This document shows positions 16,237-23,392 of a stretch of DNA of 32,451 nt, in pieces; position 1 is the first letter of the stretch; each line of letters opens with the position of its first letter. This DNA is from an uncultured Treponema sp. (GTDB lineage Bacteria; Spirochaetota; Spirochaetia; Treponematales; Treponemataceae): NCBI GenBank assembly GCA_946186185.1, contig CAMHMJ010000032.1, positions 1 to 32,451 of the forward strand, written 5' to 3'. The notes beneath the pieces were generated by a model, which was given only the letters and a program-made list of their open reading frames with translations, had not been told where the DNA came from and did not search any database. A program made the position numbers and the translations under genes.

Positions 16237-16908
16237 ATGATTGAAATACGCAATTTGAACAAAAGCTTTTCGATTTTACGACCTCACCCGACCGGGGCAT
16301 CCAGCTCTACAAAAACAATCCTCAAAGATTTCAGTCTTTCCATTCCGGAGGGAACCTTTCTGGGAATTTCCGGGGAATCGGGAGCGGGAAAAAGTACACT
16401 GCTTTCCATCATAACTGGGCTTCAGAAAGCAGACAGCGGAAAGGTGACCATTGACGGAACAGAAATCAACGCCCTTTCAGACAAAGAACTCTGCGCCTTC
16501 AGAAACCGGAATATCGGCTTTATCTCTCAGGAGCAGAGTTTCCTGGAAAATCTGACTGTCCTGGAAAATGTAAAGCTTCCCGCTCTTCTTTATCCGGGAA
16601 AAACACAAAAAGAGCTTACTTCCCGGGCACTGGCCCTGCTTGAACAGCTGAATATCGCAGAACTTGCGCAGATGTATCCTTCCTTTCTTTCCGGCGGAGA
16701 AAACCAGCGGGTACTGATTGCCCGTGCTCTGATAAATGAACCAAAAATTCTTGTTGCTGACGAGCCTACCGACGCAGTAAGCGAAAAACAGACAAAAGAA
16801 ATCCTTCAGATTTTTAAAGACCTTTCTTTGCAGGGAAAAACCGTAATTCTCGTAAGCCACGACACAAAGGCTCTGGAACAATGCGACAGAATTGTTACGC
16901 TGGGATAA
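16237..16908 (+). CDS. ABC ATPase of the MacB/LolD type
   Basis: A 223-residue ATPase that pairs with the FtsX-type permease. Walker A is GESGAGKST at about residues 46-54, then the Q-loop ISQEQSFLENLTVLEN, signature LSGGENQR, Walker B ILVADEP and switch histidine in LVSHD. The GISGESGAGKST and TDAVSEKQTKEI patterns are those of the LolD/MacB group rather than importers. An odd 12-residue stretch (PHPTGASSST) sits before the Walker A strand. It is the last gene of operon 2, and the convergent HAD gene ends 62 bases away. The short gap holds no strong terminator. Confidence 0.92.
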   Translation: MIEIRNLNKSFSILRPHPTGASSSTKTILKDFSLSIPEGTFLGISGESGAGKSTLLSIITGLQKADSGKVTIDGTEINALSDKELCAFRNRNIGFISQEQSFLENLTVLENVKLPALLYPGKTQKELTSRALALLEQLNIAELAQMYPSFLSGGENQRVLIARALINEPKILVADEPTDAVSEKQTKEILQIFKDLSLQGKTVILVSHDTKALEQCDRIVTLG

Positions 16909-16970
16909 GAATTTTTACCAGAGACGCCGTCTAAAAAGTCCAAACAAAACTCGACAGACTCTCTACTCTC

Positions 16971-17741
16971 TTATAATCCAACAGTATTTTCCAGGAAAGC
17001 TGCAACTCCGTCTTCATCGTTGGTCAGGGTTACAAAGTCCGCGGCCTTTTTTACTTCTTCAATTGCATTTCCCATGGCAACGCCGGTTCCGCACAGTTTT
17101 AGCATGCCCACATCGTTGTGGTCATCACCAAAGGCAATTATGGATTTTGCAGAAATCCCAAGGCGTGAACACAAAAACTCGATTGCACACTCTTTTGTGG
17201 CATTTTTAGCCGAAAACTTGTACCAGGGAATATCAGAAAACGGAAGGAAATCGCAGACCGGCACAGAGGAGGCAATTTCCTGCACCTTTTTCTCATCCTC
17301 AGTCTGCACGCAGATTTTCATTGCCGGTTCACTAAAGTTCTTAAAATCGTCATAAATGGACCAGCTGGCGTAGTTTGTACTCTTATCTTCCTTCCTATTC
17401 CAGAAAATTTTATCCAAGGTATCAAGGGTGATTTCAACATCACTTCCGCAGACTCTATAAGCGGCGTCAAGAAGGGCGCGGGTTTCTTCTAGGGAAAAGA
17501 GCTGAGTTAAAATCAGTTCGTCGTGGCAGACAACGCTTGCTCCGCCGTTACAAATAAGAATGTCAGGTCTGATTTTTTCTTCAAAAGGAACGATATTTGC
17601 CCGGCCGCGGGAGGTGGAAAAACCAATCAGAATACCACGCTGGCGGCAGCTTTCAAGAACTTCAGCAGTTTTATCAGAAATAGTTTTGTCTGAACGGAGA
17701 AGAGTTCCGTCCAGATCGCAAAGAATAAGTTTTGTTTCCAT
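16971..17741 (-). CDS. Cof-type HAD-superfamily phosphatase
   Basis: A 256-residue cytoplasmic hydrolase, probably acting on sugar phosphates, flavin nucleotides or other small phosphorylated metabolites. Motif I DLDGTLL (Asp9 as nucleophile, Asp11 as acid/base), motif II Thr/Ser in GFSTSRGR, motif III lysine (KFSAKN region), and motif IV GDDHNDVGML are all present, with a C2-type cap between motifs II and III. Length is normal for the family. The ATG at 17741 has a TATTAT box only five bases upstream and no Shine-Dalgarno, so the mRNA is probably leaderless. It lies between operon 2 and the metNI genes, but nothing ties it to either by function. Confidence 0.88.
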   Translation of the reverse strand: METKLILCDLDGTLLRSDKTISDKTAEVLESCRQRGILIGFSTSRGRANIVPFEEKIRPDILICNGGASVVCHDELILTQLFSLEETRALLDAAYRVCGSDVEITLDTLDKIFWNRKEDKSTNYASWSIYDDFKNFSEPAMKICVQTEDEKKVQEIASSVPVCDFLPFSDIPWYKFSAKNATKECAIEFLCSRLGISAKSIIAFGDDHNDVGMLKLCGTGVAMGNAIEEVKKAADFVTLTNDEDGVAAFLENTVGL

Positions 17742-17746
17742 AGAGA

Positions 17747-17775
17747 ATAATAGCAGAAATTGACTGCCCGGTCTA
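17747..17775 (-). promoter_or_regulatory. promoter of the HAD phosphatase gene, leaderless layout
   Basis: On the reverse strand -10 TATTAT (17747-17752) and -35 TAGACC (17770-17775) are 17 bases apart. Five bases separate the -10 box from the ATG at 17741. Confidence 0.45.
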
Positions 17776-17865
17776 CCAGAAGCCGACCGCTGAAGCCGAC
17801 CGCCTGACTACCATTGCTCGTTCCAGCAGCGGGAGCCCGCCCGGTCTACCAGAACGCCCGGTCTA
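17766..17865. repeat. GC-rich intergenic repeats after metI
   Basis: The 16-mer GCCCGGTCTACCAGAA occurs at 17766-17781 and 17839-17854, with a third partial copy (GCCCGGTCTA, 17856-17865) that runs into the metI stop codon. Between them GCCGACCGC is repeated (17782-17790 and 17795-17803). No reading frame uses the segment. It is richer in GC than the surroundings. Confidence 0.7.
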
Positions 17866-18516
17866 TCGCTTTGAAAGCATCTTGTTTGTAAGCTTTGTGC
17901 CCGCAAACTGAATTATGGCAACCATTATAATTATAACGATAACAGCCGCAATCATGATTTCCGTTCTGAAACGCTGGTATCCGTAGCGGATGGCAAGGTC
18001 ACCCAGACCACCGCCGCCTAATGTTCCTGCCATTGCAGAATAACTGATAAGATTTATTACCGTCAGCGTAATGCCTGAAACCACAGATGGCATTGCTTCC
18101 GGAATCAGAACCTTCCATATAATCTGAGCATTGGTTGAGCCCATCGCCCGGGCAGCCTGCACTACTCCCGGATCCACCTCATTCAGTGCCGTTTCCGTAA
18201 TGCGGGCAACAAACGGTGCTGCCGCAATAGAAAGAGGAATTATGGTGGCGGCAGTTCCGATTGCGGTTCCAAGAATCAACCGGGTCAGGGGAAGAAGAAC
18301 AATCATCAGGATTACAAAAGGGAAGGAACGCAGAACATCGATTATTCGGCTCAAAATAAGATTGAAAAGCGGCTTCGGGGTAATTCCGTATTTATTGGTT
18401 ACATTCAGAAGAACTCCCAGCGGAAAGCCGATTAAGATTGCAAAAAGAGTTGAAAAAAACACCATCAGCAGTGTTTCGAGTGTTGAAATTCCTACAAGTT
18501 TAAAAATCTGTTCCAT
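17863..18516 (-). CDS. metI: methionine ABC importer permease
   Basis: A 217-residue inner-membrane protein of the MetI family, which takes up D- and L-methionine with MetN and a MetQ lipoprotein. The start at 18516 is supported by GAGG six bases upstream; a TTG four codons earlier overlaps that site. Five membrane helices are visible (residues about 12-35, 50-75, 85-105, 145-170 and 190-212). The coupling loop carries AARAMGSTNAQIIWKVLIPEAMP at about residues 120-142, described here by its family EAA motif. It starts 20 bases after metN on the same strand. No metQ gene is near, so the binding protein must be elsewhere, or another binding lipoprotein serves it. Confidence 0.92.
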   Translation of the reverse strand: MEQIFKLVGISTLETLLMVFFSTLFAILIGFPLGVLLNVTNKYGITPKPLFNLILSRIIDVLRSFPFVILMIVLLPLTRLILGTAIGTAATIIPLSIAAAPFVARITETALNEVDPGVVQAARAMGSTNAQIIWKVLIPEAMPSVVSGITLTVINLISYSAMAGTLGGGGLGDLAIRYGYQRFRTEIMIAAVIVIIIMVAIIQFAGTKLTNKMLSKR

Positions 18517-18536
18517 TGTTTTCCTCAATTTCCTTT

Positions 18537-19586
18537 TTACCGTTTCTGAACACGGACATTGTTTTCTTTAAGCCATTGAACGGCCTTTTCAACTTCGTCT
18601 TTTTCGCCGGTAATATCCACTTCCATATAGCCGACTGCTTCATCCGGAAGATGGGCAATTCCTGCCGCAAGAATATTAAATTCCACCTCAAAGAGTTTTG
18701 CCATTCTGCAGAGAACCGGTTCTCCGGTTGTTTCTCCCACAAAGTGAAGAAGGAATGACCCGTCCTTTTTAGTCCACTTTACGATATCGTCTCCGGACTT
18801 TCCGCCAGAGGCTTCATCCTCAGCTTCAGACTTATTTGAAAGATTTTTGATGAATTCCTGAGTAGTCTTTGTCTGGGGATTAGAAAAGATTTCCTTTACA
18901 AGACCGGTTTCAACAACCTGACCGTTTTCGATTACGGCGACCCTTTCGCAGGCATCCCGAACAACTTCCATCTGGTGAGTAATCATCACTACCGTCAGGT
19001 TCATCTTTTTCTGAATATCTTTGATAAGACTCAAAATCTGGCGGGTTGTATTCGGATCCAGAGCACTGGTGGCTTCATCGCAGAAAAGAATTCCAGGTTC
19101 CGTTGCAAGTGCACGGGCAATGGCAACCCTCTGCTTCTGTCCGCCGCTTAATGTACTTATAGGCGCATTTATTCTGTCTTCAAGTCCTACAAGAGCCAGC
19201 ATTTCCTTTACCTTTGGAGCAATCATGGCCTTTGGCCAGCCGGCAATTTCAAGAGGATAGGCAACATTTTTTCCTGCCGTTCTGGAAGAAAACAGGTTAA
19301 AATTCTGGAAAATCATTCCGGTCTTCCGGCGCTGGGCAATCAGTTCATTTTTTGAAAGATTATCTACCCGTTCTTCACCGTAAAAAACCATTCCTTCATC
19401 AGGCTTTTCCAAAAGGCTTATAAGGCGCACCAGGGAAGATTTTCCCGCACCACTTTTACCGATAATTCCAAAAATCGTATTTTCAGGAATATCCAGGGAA
19501 ACCGACTTAACCGCAGTAATCTCTTTTTTTTCGCCATTCAGAATTGAAGTATATGTTTTGTTCAGATTTTCAAGTTTGATGTACAT
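18537..19586 (-). CDS. metN: methionine ABC importer ATPase
   Basis: A 349-residue ATPase of MetNI, normal for the family. Walker A is GKSGAGKSS near residue 40, the Q-loop is GMIFQNFNLF, the signature LSGGQKQR, Walker B GILFCDEATSALD and switch histidine MITHQMEVV. From about residue 265 it carries the C-terminal NIL regulatory domain (KWTKKDGSFLLHFVGE onward), which binds methionine and shuts the transporter when the cell is replete. So this importer is likely under substrate feedback. The ATG at 19586 has a TAGACT box six bases upstream and no Shine-Dalgarno, suggesting a leaderless transcript. With metE and metF at the left end, the window carries both methionine synthesis and uptake. Confidence 0.95.
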   Translation of the reverse strand: MYIKLENLNKTYTSILNGEKKEITAVKSVSLDIPENTIFGIIGKSGAGKSSLVRLISLLEKPDEGMVFYGEERVDNLSKNELIAQRRKTGMIFQNFNLFSSRTAGKNVAYPLEIAGWPKAMIAPKVKEMLALVGLEDRINAPISTLSGGQKQRVAIARALATEPGILFCDEATSALDPNTTRQILSLIKDIQKKMNLTVVMITHQMEVVRDACERVAVIENGQVVETGLVKEIFSNPQTKTTQEFIKNLSNKSEAEDEASGGKSGDDIVKWTKKDGSFLLHFVGETTGEPVLCRMAKLFEVEFNILAAGIAHLPDEAVGYMEVDITGEKDEVEKAVQWLKENNVRVQKR

Positions 19587-19592
19587 AGGTAT

Positions 19593-19621
19593 AGTCTAGC
19601 ACAAAACAAGTTTTTAGAGAA
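19593..19621 (-). promoter_or_regulatory. metN: putative metN promoter, leaderless layout
   Basis: On the reverse strand -10 TAGACT (19593-19598) and a weak -35 TTCTCT (19616-19621), 17 bases apart. Six bases (ATACCT) lie between the -10 box and the ATG. The metN transcript might also come from the Dabb gene promoter upstream. Confidence 0.4.
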
Positions 19622-19628
19622 TATGAAG

Positions 19629-19955
19629 TTAAACCTTCGGGTGCTTTGGATTTGCCGGCTTCGTTTCGTCGTAATCAAAAATCGTCTTTGAAGCAATAAA
19701 GCGACCATACTCGGCCTTCCACATCAGGTGAGCATCGCTCTTATCGTACTCTTCCAGGGCTGACTTTTCCATATCAATCTCAATCATGATATCAGCCCGG
19801 TTGTCGCGGTTCACGCAGTTTCTGAAGACCTTTACATCGTGGATTCCTTCAATTTCCAGACAGTCATCAAAAAGCTGCTTAATCTGATCGATAAACGAAT
19901 TTTCCATCTTCATTGAAATATTCGGGTTGAATTTAACGATTATGCAATGTTTCAT
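19629..19955 (-). CDS. Dabb-domain (stress responsive alpha/beta barrel) protein
   Basis: A 108-residue cytoplasmic protein. The opening MKHCIIVKFNP strand, the central helix, and the later ADIMIEIDMEKSALEEYDKS and HLMWKAEYGRFI stretches match the dimeric ferredoxin-like Dabb fold (residues 1-95). Members range from plant stress proteins to small enzymes; no catalytic residue pattern can be read here. It has a good Shine-Dalgarno (GGAGG) and its own promoter, and reads toward metN with 42 bases between them, so metNI may partly depend on its transcript. A link to methionine uptake is only by position. Confidence 0.8.
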   Translation of the reverse strand: MKHCIIVKFNPNISMKMENSFIDQIKQLFDDCLEIEGIHDVKVFRNCVNRDNRADIMIEIDMEKSALEEYDKSDAHLMWKAEYGRFIASKTIFDYDETKPANPKHPKV

Positions 19956-19996
19956 AGCGCACCTCCACGATTCTTCCGTTACGATTTCACGAAGAT

Positions 19997-20025
19997 ATTA
20001 TAAACCACAATTTTCCAGAGGGCAA
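19997..20025 (-). promoter_or_regulatory. promoter of the Dabb gene
   Basis: On the reverse strand a perfect -10 TATAAT (19997-20002) and -35 TTGCCC (20020-20025) are 17 bases apart. This is the best sigma-70 match in this part of the window, 41 bases before the ATG at 19955. Confidence 0.7.
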
Positions 20026-20105
20026 ACTCATTTACTTAATCCGGATATCCGTCAGGGCAACTTTTTCGTCGGAGAGAGCCACCAGAAAACAAAAACGCAG
20101 TACGG

Positions 20106-21026
20106 CTAAAACAGGTCCAGCATTGAATCAAGGTACACCGCTTCCCTTACCTCAAGCTGATGCTCTGGTTTTGTCAGATAATACAGCAGGAACTCAAGAA
20201 CCATAGCACTTCCAAGACCGCGGCCTTCCAGCTTAAAGTTTGTAAAACCCATTGGAACATAAATTTCCTGAATTTCTTTTATGCCGATAAAAGCAGGATT
20301 TTTCATTGCAAGGGAAAAACGGTAGCCGCCTTTTGCCTGGGAAGAAACGCAGTGATGCTCAGGAACGGCCTGTCCAAGATTTTTACGGCTTACATTTTCA
20401 TAACAGAGCTTTCGTGCCAGGCAGTTAAAATCGCAGCATTCATTGCAGAGAAATTCAACCTTATCCTTTTGTTCCTGAGACAAAGCGGAAAGCTTTTCGA
20501 ATTCCTTATTCAGTCTGAAATCCGGAACAATATAACGGAAGTCATTTCGGTTAATTTCAGAAAGAAAAGCATTAAAATCAGTTATGACCTTTGTGGTGGA
20601 GGAAACAAGGTAAAGTGAAGGATATTTATTTCTAAGGTAATCTGCCAGCAGATCCGAATGAACGATAACGCCGCCGGGAACTTTTGAATGTTCTTTTGAA
20701 TGTTCCAGCAGGGCACAAAGATCATTGCATTTTTTATCTTTAAGGTGCTCTGCATTAAGAAGAGAATTACTGAAGGTAAGCCGCGGCGAAATCCCGAACT
20801 CCTCCATCAGCGACAAAACTGCCTTTGGATCTGCTCTCCCTTCCCCCGTTCTACCTCCTCCCCAGAGACAGTCTTCCGGTGCACCGTAAATCGACCCTAT
20901 CTTACACCAGGGATAAAACCAGTCCCGGTGAAGCTGATACAGAGGAAGAAAAATTTTATACAGCTCGTAAAACTCAAAAAGACCTGGCAAATGATAGCAG
21001 GCGGCATTCTTATCCATAACCGACAT
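20106..21026 (-). CDS. Cys-rich protein of unknown function, possibly U32/TIM-barrel-like
   Basis: I do not recognise this 306-residue protein with certainty. It is probably cytoplasmic, with no signal peptide. A motif YGAPEDCLWGGGR lies at residues 47-59, and a barrel-like alternation of strands follows (RLTFSNSLL, VIVHSDLL, YLVSSTTK, YIVPDFRLN). A tight Cys cluster (Cys194, 197, 198, 202, 208) plus His225/Cys226 could hold an Fe-S cluster. The layout recalls U32-type proteins such as UbiU/UbiV, but this is a guess from style. It starts 11 bases after the legumain-like gene, so it is co-transcribed with the surface block, yet it looks unrelated to it. No clear Shine-Dalgarno is seen; an in-frame ATG at 21017 is an alternative start. 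Its first codons recur at 29093-29149. Confidence 0.6.
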   Translation of the reverse strand: MSVMDKNAACYHLPGLFEFYELYKIFLPLYQLHRDWFYPWCKIGSIYGAPEDCLWGGGRTGEGRADPKAVLSLMEEFGISPRLTFSNSLLNAEHLKDKKCNDLCALLEHSKEHSKVPGGVIVHSDLLADYLRNKYPSLYLVSSTTKVITDFNAFLSEINRNDFRYIVPDFRLNKEFEKLSALSQEQKDKVEFLCNECCDFNCLARKLCYENVSRKNLGQAVPEHHCVSSQAKGGYRFSLAMKNPAFIGIKEIQEIYVPMGFTNFKLEGRGLGSAMVLEFLLYYLTKPEHQLEVREAVYLDSMLDLF

Positions 21027-21037
21027 CCAAAACAGAA

Positions 21038-23392
21038 CTAGTAAACAAAAAATTCGTCTGGTGAACTTAAATACAAGTTATCATAATGACTTGCATTAAA
21101 AAGGCATACATGAGAGCCAATAGTATTTCTTGAAAGATAAGTATATAAATTAGAGAATGTTATGTTATTATTCTGGATGATGCTTTCCATAAAGTTACGG
21201 GTAAAGCGGTTTGTAAGCCATACTCCTAATTCAACATTGAAAAGATCAGCAAGAGAGGTTTCGCTACCGTTGGCAGCCGTAAATACAAGAACACCATCAA
21301 TCCCCTCTGCAACATGAGCAATACTTGCAGAATAACAGGTCTCAGTTAATATAAGAAATTTTCTGAACCTCTTATTTTCTTTCATTGTACGGAGAGTTTC
21401 TTCCATAAGTTCAGTTGTAAAACCACTTTCACTTCCGTCACCCCAAACAAACTGGCCCTGCAGACTGTTTCCGTTCCTGTTTGCACCATGTCCCGACCAG
21501 AACCACAAGATATTTGCATGTTCGTCGGTATCAAGAACGGTAGGAGATAGAGCAAGTTTTTTGTGACTTTGGCCACCTTCTGAAGAAGCAGACGCATTCT
21601 CCCTGCGTTCAACATCGATTGTTTTTCCGCAAAGAATATCTGCCACTTTTTCCGGATCAAGTTCACTTAAAAGATAATCTATTTCAACATCATCTGTGTA
21701 AAGATTATTTCCATCAATGCGGGCAAAGATTTCTCCGGGACACTTGTTTCTTCTGTTGGATGCAATGTCATCCTGCAGAATCAAAACAATATGGTCGTCA
21801 GGATAGCCTTTTTCTTTCAATAATTGATAAACATAAAGAGCATCTGCCTGATGACGATAATTCTCCCAGCCTTTACTTGCAGCAATTATGACCGCCCACT
21901 TACTTTCAACCTCTCCATAAAAAATGTCAGCATTTTTACTCTGCTCAAGAATTGTATCATCGGAAAAAACGTTCCATATCCAGCTGGCTCTGGTTGAATT
22001 GGTTTTTTCATTACCATCTTCTGTGGTTGTTGAAAAATCAAGCTGCACAAATTTCCCGTCATAAATGCACCAGTGAACATAGACTGTCCGTAGAACTGAA
22101 GTAAATGTTTCGCTGTCAAAATCCAATATACCTGTAGCACCGTCAATATTCATTGGAATTCCTGCTGAAATAAATGCAAGAGCGTTACTCATTCCAAAAA
22201 TATCCCAGGACATTGTTCCAGATTTTAAGGCACCGTTAAAACTTTTCAGGGTTTCATTTTTATGTTTATTGCTGAATGCACTTGCGGCCAGCTCAGTATC
22301 TTCGGATTTTTCATCTTCAATACACTTTACTGCGGCAAAACCGCAGAGCATCAGGGCATCATAAAAATGGGCTTCCCCGGCAACAGGCGTTTGTCCAAAG
22401 CGGGCTTTATATGCAGAAAAAAATCCGCTTTCTGGATCTGCAGAAGGACTTGTTCCTTCAATACCTTCTGAAAGTTCTCCATATTGCAAAAGTTCTGCAG
22501 TAAAAGCAGTATCAGAAAAAAGAATTTTTGTATTTTTATCTTTTAAGAGGGTTTTGCGGCCTTCAAGAACAGTTTTTGCGTCCTTATAGGAAGAAAGAGC
22601 GCAAATTACATAATCTGTATCTTTAGAGAAAACCCTTTCAACTGCTTCTTCCAAAGGAAGGGCTTCCGTACCAGACTGATATTCTTTACCGGTATTGTCA
22701 GAAACATAACGCACATTCTGAACTACTTCCACTCCATATTCTGAAGAAATAAAGGGAAGCCATTCAAAAAAAGTTCTTCCATAAATATCAGCACTGGAAA
22801 TCAAAGAAACTTTTTTTCCGCCATAGCCAACAATTTTTGATATCAGGGCTTCAACCTGAGCATCATCCGTTTGGGTAAGAGACCATAAAAAAGGCTGCTT
22901 ACTATCCTTGTGTGCAACATTTACTGCATAGGAACGCACAAGATTTTCACTTGTTGCACAAGGAGCAAGAAGAGGCTTTTTACTTTCAAAACATTTTGCC
23001 GCAAATATTTCAAGATTACTTGCATACAAGGGCCCGATTATGGCAAAAACATCATCCCTAGAAACAAGATTTTCTGCAATTTCAGAAAGCTCTTCGGTAG
23101 ATAAGGCTGCTTCATCGTACCATTCAAGTTTCATATTTAAATCCAGCGTACCATGAAGCCTTTCTTTACAAGCTTTTAAATTCTGCAGATACCAGTTTGC
23201 AATCCTGGAAAAACGCTTTCCCTGTTCACTTTCCTGATTACAAGGAAGAACAACAGCCACAATTATAGCGTTAGAATCTTCAGCAACAACAGACTGCTCA
23301 TTATTCTTACAGGAAGTTACTGAAGATAAAATAAATATCACAGAAAAAATCAAAAGTAATTTATGTAAAGGAGTTCTATTGCTTGTCTTCAT
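21038..23392 (-). CDS. lipoprotein fusing a type-1 periplasmic-binding domain to a legumain-like C13 protease
   Basis: A 784-residue exported lipoprotein. The ATG at 23392 has GGAG seven bases upstream; a GTG two codons earlier is too close to it. The signal peptide ends in VTSC, with Cys28 as lipid site. Residues 40-355 form a Leu/Ile/Val-binding-protein-like domain (VAVVLPC, FAIIGPLYAS, VSLISSADIYGRTF, ILFSDTAF, HFYDALMLCG). Residues 498-740 are a C13 peptidase: KWAVIIAASKGWENYRHQAD opens it as in legumain and GPI8, His635 lies in WSGHG, and Cys686 in ILTETCYS. Both catalytic residues are intact. The start overlaps the upstream Bmp-like gene by 17 bases, so the two products are coupled. The protease would act at the cell envelope; the sensor domain may control it. 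The substrate is unknown. Confidence 0.85.
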   Translation of the reverse strand: MKTSNRTPLHKLLLIFSVIFILSSVTSCKNNEQSVVAEDSNAIIVAVVLPCNQESEQGKRFSRIANWYLQNLKACKERLHGTLDLNMKLEWYDEAALSTEELSEIAENLVSRDDVFAIIGPLYASNLEIFAAKCFESKKPLLAPCATSENLVRSYAVNVAHKDSKQPFLWSLTQTDDAQVEALISKIVGYGGKKVSLISSADIYGRTFFEWLPFISSEYGVEVVQNVRYVSDNTGKEYQSGTEALPLEEAVERVFSKDTDYVICALSSYKDAKTVLEGRKTLLKDKNTKILFSDTAFTAELLQYGELSEGIEGTSPSADPESGFFSAYKARFGQTPVAGEAHFYDALMLCGFAAVKCIEDEKSEDTELAASAFSNKHKNETLKSFNGALKSGTMSWDIFGMSNALAFISAGIPMNIDGATGILDFDSETFTSVLRTVYVHWCIYDGKFVQLDFSTTTEDGNEKTNSTRASWIWNVFSDDTILEQSKNADIFYGEVESKWAVIIAASKGWENYRHQADALYVYQLLKEKGYPDDHIVLILQDDIASNRRNKCPGEIFARIDGNNLYTDDVEIDYLLSELDPEKVADILCGKTIDVERRENASASSEGGQSHKKLALSPTVLDTDEHANILWFWSGHGANRNGNSLQGQFVWGDGSESGFTTELMEETLRTMKENKRFRKFLILTETCYSASIAHVAEGIDGVLVFTAANGSETSLADLFNVELGVWLTNRFTRNFMESIIQNNNITFSNLYTYLSRNTIGSHVCLFNASHYDNLYLSSPDEFFVY

